From the NCBI GenBank assembly GCA_023411615.1, contig JAEYOR010000059.1, positions 1 through 20,990 on the forward strand: DNA of 20,990 nt. The letters run 5' to 3'. The DNA is from Actinomycetes bacterium. Lineage in GTDB: Bacteria > Actinomycetota > Actinomycetes > Actinomycetales > Demequinaceae. Under the pieces are notes generated by a model, which saw nothing but the letters and a program-made list of their open reading frames with translations, did not search any database and was not told the DNA's origin. Position 1 is the stretch's first letter. Every line of letters begins with the position of its first letter. This document shows positions 6,585 through 13,590 of this stretch, one piece after another. A program made the translations under genes and the position numbers.

Positions 6585-8804
6585 ATGAAGTCGCTCGCAC
6601 GCATGACAACCTCTCGCCCGTTGCTCACACTGTTTGCCTGGATTGTCGCGGCGCTCGGCCTCACTGCCGCAGCCCAGGCAAGCACCCCTGACTTCCGCGA
6701 CGTGTTCTCGATGCCGGGCGCGGATTCATCAGCGGCATATGACCTTCTCGACGAGCGTTTCCCGCAAACGGCAGGCGATACCGACACCCTTGTTGTGCGG
6801 GCGAACGAGGGCTCGCTCACCGCTTTCCGCGACGACCTCGCAGAGGCGAGTTCACGTCTCGCGAGCATCGGCTCGGGCACGGCCGTCGTCGGGCCGCTCG
6901 AGGCGGCAGGCGCGAATCAACTGAGCCTCGACGCGCGCGTCGGCTATGTCGCGGTCACCTATGACGCCGATGCGTACAACCTCCCCCTTGCGGACATCGA
7001 AGCGGTTGCCGACGTTGCTCATGATCTCGATGAGATTGATGGCCTCACCGTGGGCCATGGCGGCTACCCCGCTTCGCGCCTCAGCAATCCCGAGGTGGGC
7101 CCTGGAGAACTCATCGGGCTCGCTGTCGCGGCCATCATCCTCGTCGTCGCATTCGGCTCCGCGCGTGCCGCCACCATCCCTCTCATTTCCGCTGTCATCG
7201 CTGTCACCACCGCCGTCGCCGCACTTGGGCTGCTCACCGCATACCGCCCCATCACGTCAAGCGGGCCAACGCTCGCGGTGCTCCTGGGGCTCGGCATCGG
7301 CATCGATTACGCGCTCTTCATCGTCAACCGACACCGGCTCGGGCTCAAAACGGGCCGGCCCGTCCGCGAGAGCGTCATCGCCGCGATGGGCACCTCCGGC
7401 CGCGCCGTCGTGTTCGCTGGCATCACGGTGGCGATCGCCCTTCTCGGCATGCTCGTGCCACGGCTCAACTTCCTCACGGGCCTCGGTGTCACGGCCGCCG
7501 TCACCGTTCTGTTCTCGGTCGCTGCCTCGATGACCCTTGTGCCGGCCCTGCTCCAGCTCTATGGCCTCCGAGTGCTGAACCGTCGAGAGCGCGCCGCGCT
7601 CGAGAGCGATACGAGCCCGGTTGTCGAGCATGAGCCGGGCCGCTTTGCTCGCTTGGTCGAGCGTCGGCCGCTCGTCACGTCCTTTGTCGCGATCGCAATA
7701 ATGGGCACCCTCGCCGTCCCGAGTCTTTCCATGCGCCTCGGGTCTGCCGATCAGGGCAACGATCCAGACGGCACCCCCACACGCGTCGCCTTCGACCTGA
7801 TGAGTGAAGGCTTCGGCGAGGGCGTCAATGGGCCACTCGTTGTCGTGGTGGATCTGGGCGCTCCGGGTTCGCTCGTTGCCGACGCGGCCACGGGCACGCT
7901 TGCCGTGCCACCCGCTCTTGTCTCATTTGGCGCGGACCTCGCGGCCGACGCTGCAGTCGCATCCGTCGTCGGCCCCATTCCGAGCGCAGCAGGCGATGCC
8001 GCGCTCTATCAGGTAGTGCCACAGTCGCGACCTCAGGCGATCGAGACCGACGCACTTGTTGAGCGGATTCGACACGACTACGCACCGACGGCGGAAGCGA
8101 ATGGCTTCGAGGTGCATGTGGGGGGAGCGACAGCAACCACCATCGACTTCACCGACCGCATCGCGGCATCCATACCGCTCTTCTTCGCTCTCGTCGTTGG
8201 ACTGTCGATGCTCGTGCTGCTCATCGCCTTCCGCTCGCTGCTCTTGCCGCTTGCGGGTGCTGCGATGAACCTCCTCAGCGCCGCCGCCTCCTTTGGCGTG
8301 GTGACCGCCGTGTTCCAGTGGGGCTGGGGTCATTCGCTGATTGGCGTGGGCCCTGGTGGGCCGATCGAGCCCTTCGTGCCGCTCATTCTCTTTGCACTGC
8401 TCTTTGGGCTGTCAATGGACTACCAGGTGTTCCTCGTGAGCCGCGTCGCGGAACTGTGGCATGGGACAAGCGACAACGCCTACGCGGTGCGGCGTGGCCT
8501 TACCGATGTGTCTCGTGTCATCATCGCGGCTGCATCGATCATGGTGGTGGTGTTCGGATCCTTTGTCACGTCCGATGCCCGGGTCATGAAGCTGCTCGGA
8601 CTTGGACTCGCCGTAGCCGTCGCACTTGACGCGTTTGTCATCCGCGTTGTGCTCATGCCTGCACTGATGCGCCTACTCGGGCGCGCCAACTGGTGGATGC
8701 CGCGCTGGCTTGACAAGCGCGTACCGCATCTCGACATCGACGGCACTGACACGATTGCTCATCCCGAGCGGGCGATAGGGCGTGAGTCGGTGGCGATCCA
8801 CTGA
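6585..8804 (+). CDS. MMPL/RND-family membrane exporter
   Basis: A 739-residue inner-membrane transporter with two MMPL repeats. Each repeat has one N-terminal helix, an extracytoplasmic domain and a five-helix block. The proton-relay signatures are present in both halves: GLGIGIDYALFIVNRHR with D241, and GLSMDYQVFLVSRV with D612. Other marks are VVFAGITVAIALLGML and SRVIIAAASIMVVVFGSFV. In Actinobacteria this family exports lipids, siderophores and drugs; the substrate here is not readable. Length is normal for the short two-repeat class. ATG at 6585 has GAAAGG (6574-6579) 5 nt upstream. It is divergent from TetR and probably controlled by it. It ends 29 nt before the convergent oxidoreductase. 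Confidence 0.94.
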   Translation: MKSLARMTTSRPLLTLFAWIVAALGLTAAAQASTPDFRDVFSMPGADSSAAYDLLDERFPQTAGDTDTLVVRANEGSLTAFRDDLAEASSRLASIGSGTAVVGPLEAAGANQLSLDARVGYVAVTYDADAYNLPLADIEAVADVAHDLDEIDGLTVGHGGYPASRLSNPEVGPGELIGLAVAAIILVVAFGSARAATIPLISAVIAVTTAVAALGLLTAYRPITSSGPTLAVLLGLGIGIDYALFIVNRHRLGLKTGRPVRESVIAAMGTSGRAVVFAGITVAIALLGMLVPRLNFLTGLGVTAAVTVLFSVAASMTLVPALLQLYGLRVLNRRERAALESDTSPVVEHEPGRFARLVERRPLVTSFVAIAIMGTLAVPSLSMRLGSADQGNDPDGTPTRVAFDLMSEGFGEGVNGPLVVVVDLGAPGSLVADAATGTLAVPPALVSFGADLAADAAVASVVGPIPSAAGDAALYQVVPQSRPQAIETDALVERIRHDYAPTAEANGFEVHVGGATATTIDFTDRIAASIPLFFALVVGLSMLVLLIAFRSLLLPLAGAAMNLLSAAASFGVVTAVFQWGWGHSLIGVGPGGPIEPFVPLILFALLFGLSMDYQVFLVSRVAELWHGTSDNAYAVRRGLTDVSRVIIAAASIMVVVFGSFVTSDARVMKLLGLGLAVAVALDAFVIRVVLMPALMRLLGRANWWMPRWLDKRVPHLDIDGTDTIAHPERAIGRESVAIH

Positions 8805-8813
8805 GTGCGACGC

Positions 8814-8853
8814 GCCACCCCCAATCTCGCCACTCAGTTTGCGCGGGGGTGGC
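8814..8853. terminator. Candidate bidirectional terminator between convergent genes
   Basis: GCCACCCCC (8814-8822) and GGGGGTGGC (8845-8853) are perfect 9-bp inverted arms with a 22-nt loop, between the exporter stop and the oxidoreductase stop. The right arm lies inside the last codons of the oxidoreductase. There is no U-run, so termination is a guess. Confidence 0.35.
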
Positions 8854-9550
8854 CGAAGCGCTCGCCGTTGCTCCACGCGTCGGACGAGTTCCCGCCTGCG
8901 GGGAAGCCGCCGCCGTCCTTGAGCCACCGAGCTGTGTGCATGAGATTCCATGACATGAAGGTGGTGAGCTTCTGGGTGAAGTCGCTCTCGGGCCCGCCGC
9001 TGCCCTCGTCGAGGTAGGACGGGCCCGGGCCGGCGGGGCCCACCCAGCCGGTGTCGGCTTGCGGCGGGACGGTGTAGCCGATGTGCTGCAAGGCGTACAG
9101 GACCTCGCGGCCCACGTGCTTGTAGCCGTCTTCGTTCCCGGTCACCACCACGCCACCGGCACGGCCATAGAACTGGTACTGCCCGCGCTCGTTCGTCTCG
9201 CTGCTCATCGAGTAAAGCCGCTCGATGACGCGACGAGCCACCGAGGTTTCGGCGCCGAGCCAGATCGGGGAGGCGAGCACCAAGATGTCGGCAGCCAAGA
9301 CGCGCTCGGCGATCTGCGGCCAGTCATCTCGCTCCTGCCCACCGCCTTCGACATCCTCTGTCATGTCCGGGGACATCCCGGGCGCGATGTCAAAGTCCAC
9401 CGCGCGCAACGTGTCCACGGTGACGCCTTGCGATCTCATGATCGCCACGGCGTCGTCCACCAGGCCTTGAGTGTGGCTCTGGGTGGGTGAGGGCTTCAGC
9501 GTGCAGTTGATGAAGAGGGCGCTGAGATCGGAGAAATCGTGCTGTGCCAT
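8834..9550 (-). CDS. Flavodoxin-family NAD(P)H-dependent oxidoreductase
   Basis: A 238-residue flavodoxin-like-fold protein of the FMN-reductase type. The N-terminus reads ALFINCTLKPSPTQSHTQGL, giving the FMN-phosphate loop after strand 1. ADILVLASPIWLGAETSVARRVIERL is the conserved second FMN-contact region, and GRAGGVVVTGNEDGYKHVGRE is the third. The C-terminal about 70 residues (WKNLMHTARWL-like region) extend beyond the smallest members. It probably reduces a quinone, nitro or flavin substrate; none can be named. I chose ATG at 9550 rather than GTG at 9562 because GGAGGT (9555-9560) then lies 4 nt upstream of the start. It is followed on the same strand by nothing and converges with the exporter. 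Confidence 0.88.
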   Translation of the reverse strand: MAQHDFSDLSALFINCTLKPSPTQSHTQGLVDDAVAIMRSQGVTVDTLRAVDFDIAPGMSPDMTEDVEGGGQERDDWPQIAERVLAADILVLASPIWLGAETSVARRVIERLYSMSSETNERGQYQFYGRAGGVVVTGNEDGYKHVGREVLYALQHIGYTVPPQADTGWVGPAGPGPSYLDEGSGGPESDFTQKLTTFMSWNLMHTARWLKDGGGFPAGGNSSDAWSNGERFGHPRAN

Positions 9551-9652
9551 GGGGACCTCCACGGGGTTGGCTTCCTGGCGTGGAGCGCCGCGGTGAGCCC
9601 ACAGCGCTCACGAGGTGAACCCGGCCGCAGCGGCGGTCTATTCCATCGGCAC

Positions 9653-9901
9653 CTATATGTCGATCGCTGACGCGTTGCGTCCCGTCTCCCAGCGTGCCTT
9701 CTCCCGGCTGGCGAGCAGAACCATCACGCCCCATACGCCGAGATCGTCGACGTAACCCACCACCGGCAAGAACAGCTCTGGGATGACATCGATGGGCGAC
9801 AGAACATAGATCACGGTGCCAATGGCTGCCAGCCACGACAGCGGCGAGATCTTCCACTGGCGAGTCAGCACCGCCCGCACAAAGTGCCCCCATCCGCGCA
9901 T
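9653..9901 (-). CDS. YkvA/DUF1232-family small membrane protein
   Basis: An 82-residue protein with the DUF1232 signature IYVLSPIDVIPELFLPVVGY followed by VDDLGVWGV. It has one or two hydrophobic segments in the middle and a basic C-terminus. The biochemical role of the family is unknown. ATG at 9901 is preferred to the adjacent GTG at 9904 because GGAGG then lies 4 nt upstream instead of 1. It sits 36 nt downstream of the carbonic anhydrase on the same strand and about 100 nt upstream of the flavodoxin-like gene, so the three may be partly cotranscribed. Confidence 0.88.
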   Translation of the reverse strand: MRGWGHFVRAVLTRQWKISPLSWLAAIGTVIYVLSPIDVIPELFLPVVGYVDDLGVWGVMVLLASREKARWETGRNASAIDI

Positions 9902-9937
9902 CACGCCTCCTTCACCAGCGTCGGCGTCGTGTAGGTG

Positions 9938-10426
9938 CTACACGACCTCGCGCATCAAACCGGTGGACACATCAAAGACAAAGCCGCGCACCTGAGTGGA
10001 GTCGACGAGCCACGGGCAACGGCGCAAGCGTTCCATCGATTGACGAAGGTCAGCGTCAAGGTCCTTGAAGGACTCGGGGCTCCACGAGGGCTTGATGCCG
10101 GTCTCTTCAAGAAGCTCGTTGCGGAGCTCGTCATCGGTGAAGGTGAGTGCACCGCAGTCCGTGTGGTGGACGAGGATGATCTCGCGCGTACCTAATTTGC
10201 GCTGCGAAATGGTGAGCGAGCGGATGACGTCGTCGGTCACCACACCACCTGCGTTTCGCAGGATGTGGGCGTCACCCAGGTCAAGACCGAGCATGGCAAA
10301 GGTGTCAAGACGGGAGTCCATACACGCAACAACTGCCAGTTGGCGCTTCGGGTGCAGAGGCCGGTCGGGGATGTACTCCGAGGCGTATGCCTTGTTGTTC
10401 TCAAGCAGTTGATCAGTAATAGCCAT
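9938..10426 (-). CDS. Beta-carbonic anhydrase (Rv1284/CanA type)
   Basis: A 162-residue cytoplasmic zinc enzyme interconverting CO2 and bicarbonate. Zinc ligands and the catalytic dyad are visible: C35, D37 and R39 in VVACMDSRLD, then H88 and C91 in HHTDCGALTF. The segment ILRNAGGVVTDDVIRSL and the ending RGFVFDVSTGLMREV follow the mycobacterial Rv1284 protein closely, and these residue numbers agree with that enzyme. I chose ATG at 10426, which aligns with the family N-terminus, over GTG at 10435. GGAGG lies only 2 nt before this ATG, an unusually short distance, so the GTG start (3 residues longer) cannot be excluded. The gene diverges from the nucleobase permease. Confidence 0.94.
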   Translation of the reverse strand: MAITDQLLENNKAYASEYIPDRPLHPKRQLAVVACMDSRLDTFAMLGLDLGDAHILRNAGGVVTDDVIRSLTISQRKLGTREIILVHHTDCGALTFTDDELRNELLEETGIKPSWSPESFKDLDADLRQSMERLRRCPWLVDSTQVRGFVFDVSTGLMREVV

Positions 10427-10606
10427 AGCCTCCACGGTAAACCCAATGTGACCTACCTCACGTCACTGCCTGCCAGGGCCGGCCCGGGCGACGCGCGAAG
10501 GGAGGACCGGAGGCCTGGTTCTACCGGGACCTTTAGCCCTACAGTGCTTCCCAGCCGCGATCGCAGGTCCGGCCAAGGAGAGAACAAGGCAAAGGAGCCA
10601 CCACCT

Positions 10607-12076
10607 ATGTCCATGCTCGCGAAACTCAAGAGCTTCTTCACGTGGGAGGTGCACGGCGATGGCAAGCATGTTGCCCCCTCCCGTGCAGTCGCCCCGGACG
10701 AAAGACTGACCTACCCACGCACCATAGGCATCGGCGCGCAGCACGTGCTCGCGATGATGGGTTCCACCCTCCTGGTGCCCGCCCTCACCGGCATGCCCGC
10801 CACGACCACGCTGTTCTTCAGTGCCGTCGGTACCGCGCTGTTCCTCATGATCACCGGCAACCGCGTGCCTTCGTACCTCGGCTCGAGCTTCGCGTTCATC
10901 GCTCCGCTCGCCGCAGCCGGTGTCTCCTCAGCGAACGGCCCGCTTGACGGCGCCACCATCAGCAAGGGCCTCGCAGGCATTCTCGTTGCCGGTCTGCTGT
11001 TGGCCGCCGTGGGTGCGATCTCGCACTACTCGGGCGTCACGTGGATCCAGAAGTCGATGCCGCCGGCGGTCACGGGCACCATCGTCGCCCTCATCGGTCT
11101 CAACCTCGCGGGCGTTGCCAAGGGCATGTGGAGCGCAAGCCCCTGGACTGCACTCGTCACCCTTACGGCCGTACTGCTCCTCATGGTGGTGTCGAAGGGC
11201 TTCCTCAGCCGCATCGCCATTCTCGCCGGCGCCGTCATCGGTGCGGTGTTCGCCGCCATTCGCGGTGAGTGGAGCGAGCCCGTCGCTGGTTGTGGTGGGT
11301 TCACAGCCAAGCAATGCATTGACGCCGCCGATTGGTTTGGCTTCCCTGAGTACCACACGCCTCGCTTTGACGGCTCGGTCCTCATTGCGTTCATCCCCGT
11401 TGTCATCGTGCTCATCGCCGAGAACATCGGTCACGTGAAGTCGGTGGCGGCCATGACCGACCGCAACCTCGACCCGGTGACGGGCCGCGCGCTGTTTGCC
11501 GACGGCGTGGCAACGACGGTCGCGGGCCTTGGCGGCGGTTCGGGTACCACCACGTACGCGGAGAACATCGGCGTCATGGCAGCGACGCGCGTGTACTCGA
11601 CGCTTGCGTACTGGGTTGCCGCGGCGTTCGCACTCGTGCTCAGCCTTGTGCCCAAGTTCGGTGCCATGGTGTCGGTGGTTCCCGTTGGCGTGCTCGGCGG
11701 CCTCGCGACCCTCCTCTTTGGTCTCATCGCGATCCTCGGTGCACGCATCTGGGTTCAGGCGGGCGTGAACTTCTCGCACCCGGTCAACCTTGTCACCGCG
11801 GCCGTCGCGATCATCATCGGCACCGCCGACTACGCGGCCGCCTGGGGCAAAATGCAGTTCAACGGCATCGCGCTCGGCACCATTGCGGCGCTCGTCATCT
11901 ACCACGGCCTCAACTGGATCACGCGCCTGCGCGGGACCCAGGAGCAGCCGCCCACCTCACCTGCATTCGCTGAAGCAGACGTGCCCGACGCTGCGCCACC
12001 TGCGGAGAAGAAGGCCCCGGCGACTAAGAAGCCAGCAGCCAAGAAGGCACCGGCAAAGAAGTCAGCCGACGCCTGA
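10607..12076 (+). CDS. Uracil/xanthine permease (NCS2 family) with Lys/Ala/Pro-rich tail
   Basis: A 489-residue nucleobase:cation symporter of the NCS2/UraA family with about 14 membrane segments. Family marks are IGAQHVLAMMGSTLLVPALTG after the N-terminal loop, GSSFAFIAPL in the half-helix region, and the substrate-binding glutamates in AENIGHVKSV and TTTYAENIGVMAATRV. It resembles UraA most closely, so uracil is the likeliest substrate, with xanthine possible. The last about 40 residues are a hydrophilic tail ending in KKAPATKKPAAKKAPAKK, similar to basic HU/histone-H1-like tails and unusual in a permease. ATG at 10607 follows AAAGGAG (10591-10597) by 9 nt; an open frame back to 10265 overlaps the carbonic anhydrase and is not coding. 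TACAGT at 10540-10545 is a possible -10. A strong terminator follows. Confidence 0.93.
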   Translation: MSMLAKLKSFFTWEVHGDGKHVAPSRAVAPDERLTYPRTIGIGAQHVLAMMGSTLLVPALTGMPATTTLFFSAVGTALFLMITGNRVPSYLGSSFAFIAPLAAAGVSSANGPLDGATISKGLAGILVAGLLLAAVGAISHYSGVTWIQKSMPPAVTGTIVALIGLNLAGVAKGMWSASPWTALVTLTAVLLLMVVSKGFLSRIAILAGAVIGAVFAAIRGEWSEPVAGCGGFTAKQCIDAADWFGFPEYHTPRFDGSVLIAFIPVVIVLIAENIGHVKSVAAMTDRNLDPVTGRALFADGVATTVAGLGGGSGTTTYAENIGVMAATRVYSTLAYWVAAAFALVLSLVPKFGAMVSVVPVGVLGGLATLLFGLIAILGARIWVQAGVNFSHPVNLVTAAVAIIIGTADYAAAWGKMQFNGIALGTIAALVIYHGLNWITRLRGTQEQPPTSPAFAEADVPDAAPPAEKKAPATKKPAAKKAPAKKSADA

Positions 12077-12085
12077 GTCCGGTTC

Positions 12086-12121
12086 AAAGAGCCGCGTCGC
12101 CTCCGGGTGGCGCGGCTCTTT
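12086..12121 (+). terminator. Intrinsic terminator after the permease
   Basis: AAAGAGCCGCG (12086-12096) pairs perfectly with CGCGGCTCTTT (12111-12121) around a 14-nt loop, 10 nt after the permease stop. A short T-containing tail follows. Confidence 0.85.
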
Positions 12122-12194
12122 GCTTCCCCTCGCGACAGCGTCGGCGCCGCCACACCACTTGCCCGCCATAGCGTCGGCCAAGTGCGAGCCGGTA

Positions 12195-12548
12195 TCAGCC
12201 CCAACCCAGCTCGTGGAGACGGGCGTCATCGATTCCAAAATGGTGCGCGATCTCATGGACCACCGTGACCGCCACCTCATCGCGCACCTCATCAGCGTCA
12301 GCGCATATGGCGAGCGTGGGCTTCATGTAAATAAAGATGCGATCGGGCAGCTCGCCCATTCCCCAGTCGGCGCCACGATCGGTGAGCGAGACGCCGTCGT
12401 AAAGGCCGAGCAGATCGGGGTCGCCATCGGGAGCGTCGTCCTCGACAAGGATGACGACGTTGTCCATGAGGTCGAGAAGCTCCTCCGGAACCATGTCGAG
12501 CGCGTCGTCAACGGCGCTCTCGAACTCCTCGCGAGACATCGACACCAT
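12195..12548 (-). CDS. Small zincin-like metallopeptidase
   Basis: A 117-residue protein matching the small actinobacterial zincin family (Pfam Zincin_1, PF06262). The zinc site is HEIAHHFGIDD: H98, E99, H102 and the metzincin-like third ligand D108, in the family ending HEIAHHFGIDDARLHELGWG. The acidic N-terminus (MSREEFESAVDDALDMVPEEL, then NVVILVEDDAPD) is also standard for the family. There is no signal peptide, so it is probably cytoplasmic; the substrate is unknown. Start at 12548 gives MVSMSREEF, like relatives with three residues before MSREEF; 12539 is the alternative. There is no Shine-Dalgarno for either, and CACGAT 6 nt upstream may be a weak leaderless -10. It converges on the permease terminator. 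Confidence 0.87.
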   Translation of the reverse strand: MVSMSREEFESAVDDALDMVPEELLDLMDNVVILVEDDAPDGDPDLLGLYDGVSLTDRGADWGMGELPDRIFIYMKPTLAICADADEVRDEVAVTVVHEIAHHFGIDDARLHELGWG

Positions 12549-12609
12549 GTGTCAATCGTGGCACGGCGGTCGCGCACACCCGCTCATGCGAGGCGAACGC
12601 CGGGGCCGT

Positions 12610-12639
12610 TTGGTTCCAGGCGGCTTGGCCCCGTATCAT
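12610..12639 (+). promoter_or_regulatory. Candidate promoter of the tRNA cluster
   Basis: TTGGTT (12610-12615), an 18-nt spacer and TATCAT (12634-12639) lie 27 nt upstream of tRNA-Glu. The hexamers and spacing are reasonable for a housekeeping sigma factor. Confidence 0.45.
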
Positions 12640-12666
12640 TGGCGACCAGGCAATCATGGTGTGCCG

Positions 12667-12739
12667 GCCCCCATCGTCTAGCGGCCTAGGACGCCGCCCT
12701 TTCACGGCGGTAGCACGGGTTCGAATCCCGTTGGGGGTA
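12667..12739 (+). tRNA. tRNA-Glu (anticodon TTC)
   Basis: A full cloverleaf. The acceptor stem is GCCCCCA (12667-12673) with TGGGGGT (12732-12738), including a G1-U72 wobble, and the discriminator is A at 12739. The anticodon stem CCGCC/GGCGG encloses the loop CTTTCAC with TTC at 12701-12703. The T-loop is standard TTCGAAT. No CCA is encoded. It is first of a three-tRNA group. Confidence 0.96.
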
Positions 12740-12796
12740 CAACACACCAATAGCGATGGTCTACACTTTATCTTCGGTTCGTCTCGCGGACCGTAA

Positions 12797-12870
12797 GGCC
12801 CTGTAGCGCAGTTGGTTAGCGCGCCGCCCTGTCACGGCGGAGGTCGCGGGTTCAAGTCCCGTCAGGGTCG
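12797..12870 (+). tRNA. tRNA-Asp (anticodon GTC)
   Basis: A full cloverleaf. The acceptor stem is GGCCCTG (12797-12803) with CAGGGTC (12863-12869), and the discriminator is G at 12870, as usual for tRNA-Asp. The anticodon GTC is at 12831-12833 in loop CTGTCAC. The T-loop is TTCAAGT. No CCA is encoded. The anticodon arm is identical to that of the tRNA-Glu upstream apart from the anticodon. Confidence 0.96.
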
Positions 12871-12879
12871 CGGGTATCC

Positions 12880-12900
12880 AGCCCCTTCATCGAAGGGGCT
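12880..12900 (+). terminator. Intrinsic terminator between tRNA-Asp and tRNA-Phe
   Basis: AGCCCCTTC (12880-12888) and GAAGGGGCT (12892-12900) form a perfect 9-bp stem with a 3-nt loop, followed by TTTGTGCT. It lies 10 nt after tRNA-Asp and only 26 nt before tRNA-Phe. Confidence 0.8.
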
Positions 12901-12926
12901 TTGTGCTCAGTGGGGGAAACACCCAC

Positions 12927-13002
12927 GGCTCTGTAGCTCAGTTGGTAGAGCGCACGACTGAAAATCGTGAGGTCACGGGATCGACGCCCGTCGGAGCCAC
13001 CA
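12927..13002 (+). tRNA. tRNA-Phe (anticodon GAA), CCA encoded
   Basis: A full cloverleaf. The acceptor stem is GGCTCTG (12927-12933) with CGGAGCC (12992-12998); one pair is a T-G wobble. The discriminator is A and the CCA end is encoded at 13000-13002. The anticodon GAA is at 12960-12962 in loop CTGAAAA. The T-arm is ACGGG/CCCGT with loop ATCGACG, so position 54 is A rather than the near-universal T. Only 26 nt separate it from the preceding terminator, so its promoter is unclear. Confidence 0.95.
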
Positions 13003-13006
13003 GTGC

Positions 13007-13031
13007 AGGACCTCGGTTGATCCGGGGTCCT
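13007..13031 (+). terminator. Intrinsic terminator after tRNA-Phe
   Basis: AGGACCTCGG (13007-13016) pairs with CCGGGGTCCT (13022-13031), with one G-U pair and a TTGAT loop, followed by a weak T-rich tail. It starts 5 nt after the CCA end. Confidence 0.7.
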
Positions 13032-13179
13032 TGCCGTTTCCAGGCCCACCATCCCGCCGCTGCCGTGTTGAAATTTGCGCGGTCATCGCCATCGGGGCAT
13101 AGGCATCCACCCTCACGCGTTTGCGCATTCATGCCGATAGCAGGTTGACTGGAAGCACATGCTCCAAGGAGGTCTTCGC

Positions 13180-13560
13180 ATGAAATCAGGTGGATTCGGC
13201 AAGTACATGCTGAACACCCTCGTCACTCTCGTGGCCGGTCGGGCTATGGGTGTGGTTCGCGAGGAACTCGATGAGGCCAAGCACGAGATCCAGGAAAAGG
13301 CCAAGGGCCTCGCTATCGGCGTAGCCGTCCTCGGCGCCGCTGCGGTGCTTATGTTTTTCACCACCGGCGTGCTGCTCGCGGCCGCCGTACTCGGCCTTGC
13401 CACGGTATGGCCCGCATGGCTGTCCGCGCTGGTCATTGGTGGCGGAGCACTGCTCATCGCGCTCATCCTGTTGGGCATTGGCGTTTCCGCGATCAAGCGC
13501 AATAAGAGCCTCAAGCCTGAGCGCGCGATTCGCAACCTGCGCCGCTATTTCGGCTCATAA
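13180..13560 (+). CDS. Holin-superfamily-III-like small membrane protein
   Basis: A 126-residue protein. After a basic N-terminal stretch comes an amphipathic, charged helix (REELDEAKHEIQEKAKG), then two long hydrophobic segments (about residues 42-70 and 76-102) separated by a short WPAW loop, and a basic tail RNLRRYFGS. This order matches the actinobacterial phage-holin-family/DUF1469-like proteins (Pfam Phage_holin_3_6), which are common chromosomal genes and not evidence of a phage. The role is unknown. I chose ATG at 13180 because AAGGAGG (13166-13172) precedes it by 7 nt; the ATG at 13159 has no such signal. It converges on eamA. Confidence 0.82.
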   Translation: MKSGGFGKYMLNTLVTLVAGRAMGVVREELDEAKHEIQEKAKGLAIGVAVLGAAAVLMFFTTGVLLAAAVLGLATVWPAWLSALVIGGGALLIALILLGIGVSAIKRNKSLKPERAIRNLRRYFGS

Positions 13561-13590
13561 CAGTCCCCGCCGCCGACGCCGGGGTTGCGG

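Noticed and set aside
9593..9611. Inverted repeat GTGAGC/GCTCAC upstream of the flavodoxin-like gene
   Set aside because: A 6-bp repeat with a 7-nt loop and no promoter or tail context is too weak to call an operator or terminator.
10265..10606. N-terminal extension of the permease frame
   Set aside because: It is antisense to the carbonic anhydrase and has no homology-like content; the permease starts at 10607 behind a Shine-Dalgarno.
12903..13148. Open frames across the tRNA genes in both strands
   Set aside because: They translate tRNA sequence and its terminators; the cloverleaf structures explain the region.
13180..13560. Holin-like protein as a sign of a prophage
   Set aside because: This family is a common chromosomal gene in Actinobacteria, and no other phage gene, integrase or attachment repeat is nearby despite the adjacent tRNA genes.
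13561..13590. GC-rich stretch between the holin-like gene and eamA as a terminator
   Set aside because: Only about five base pairs (CCCCG/CGGGG) can form and there is no T-run.
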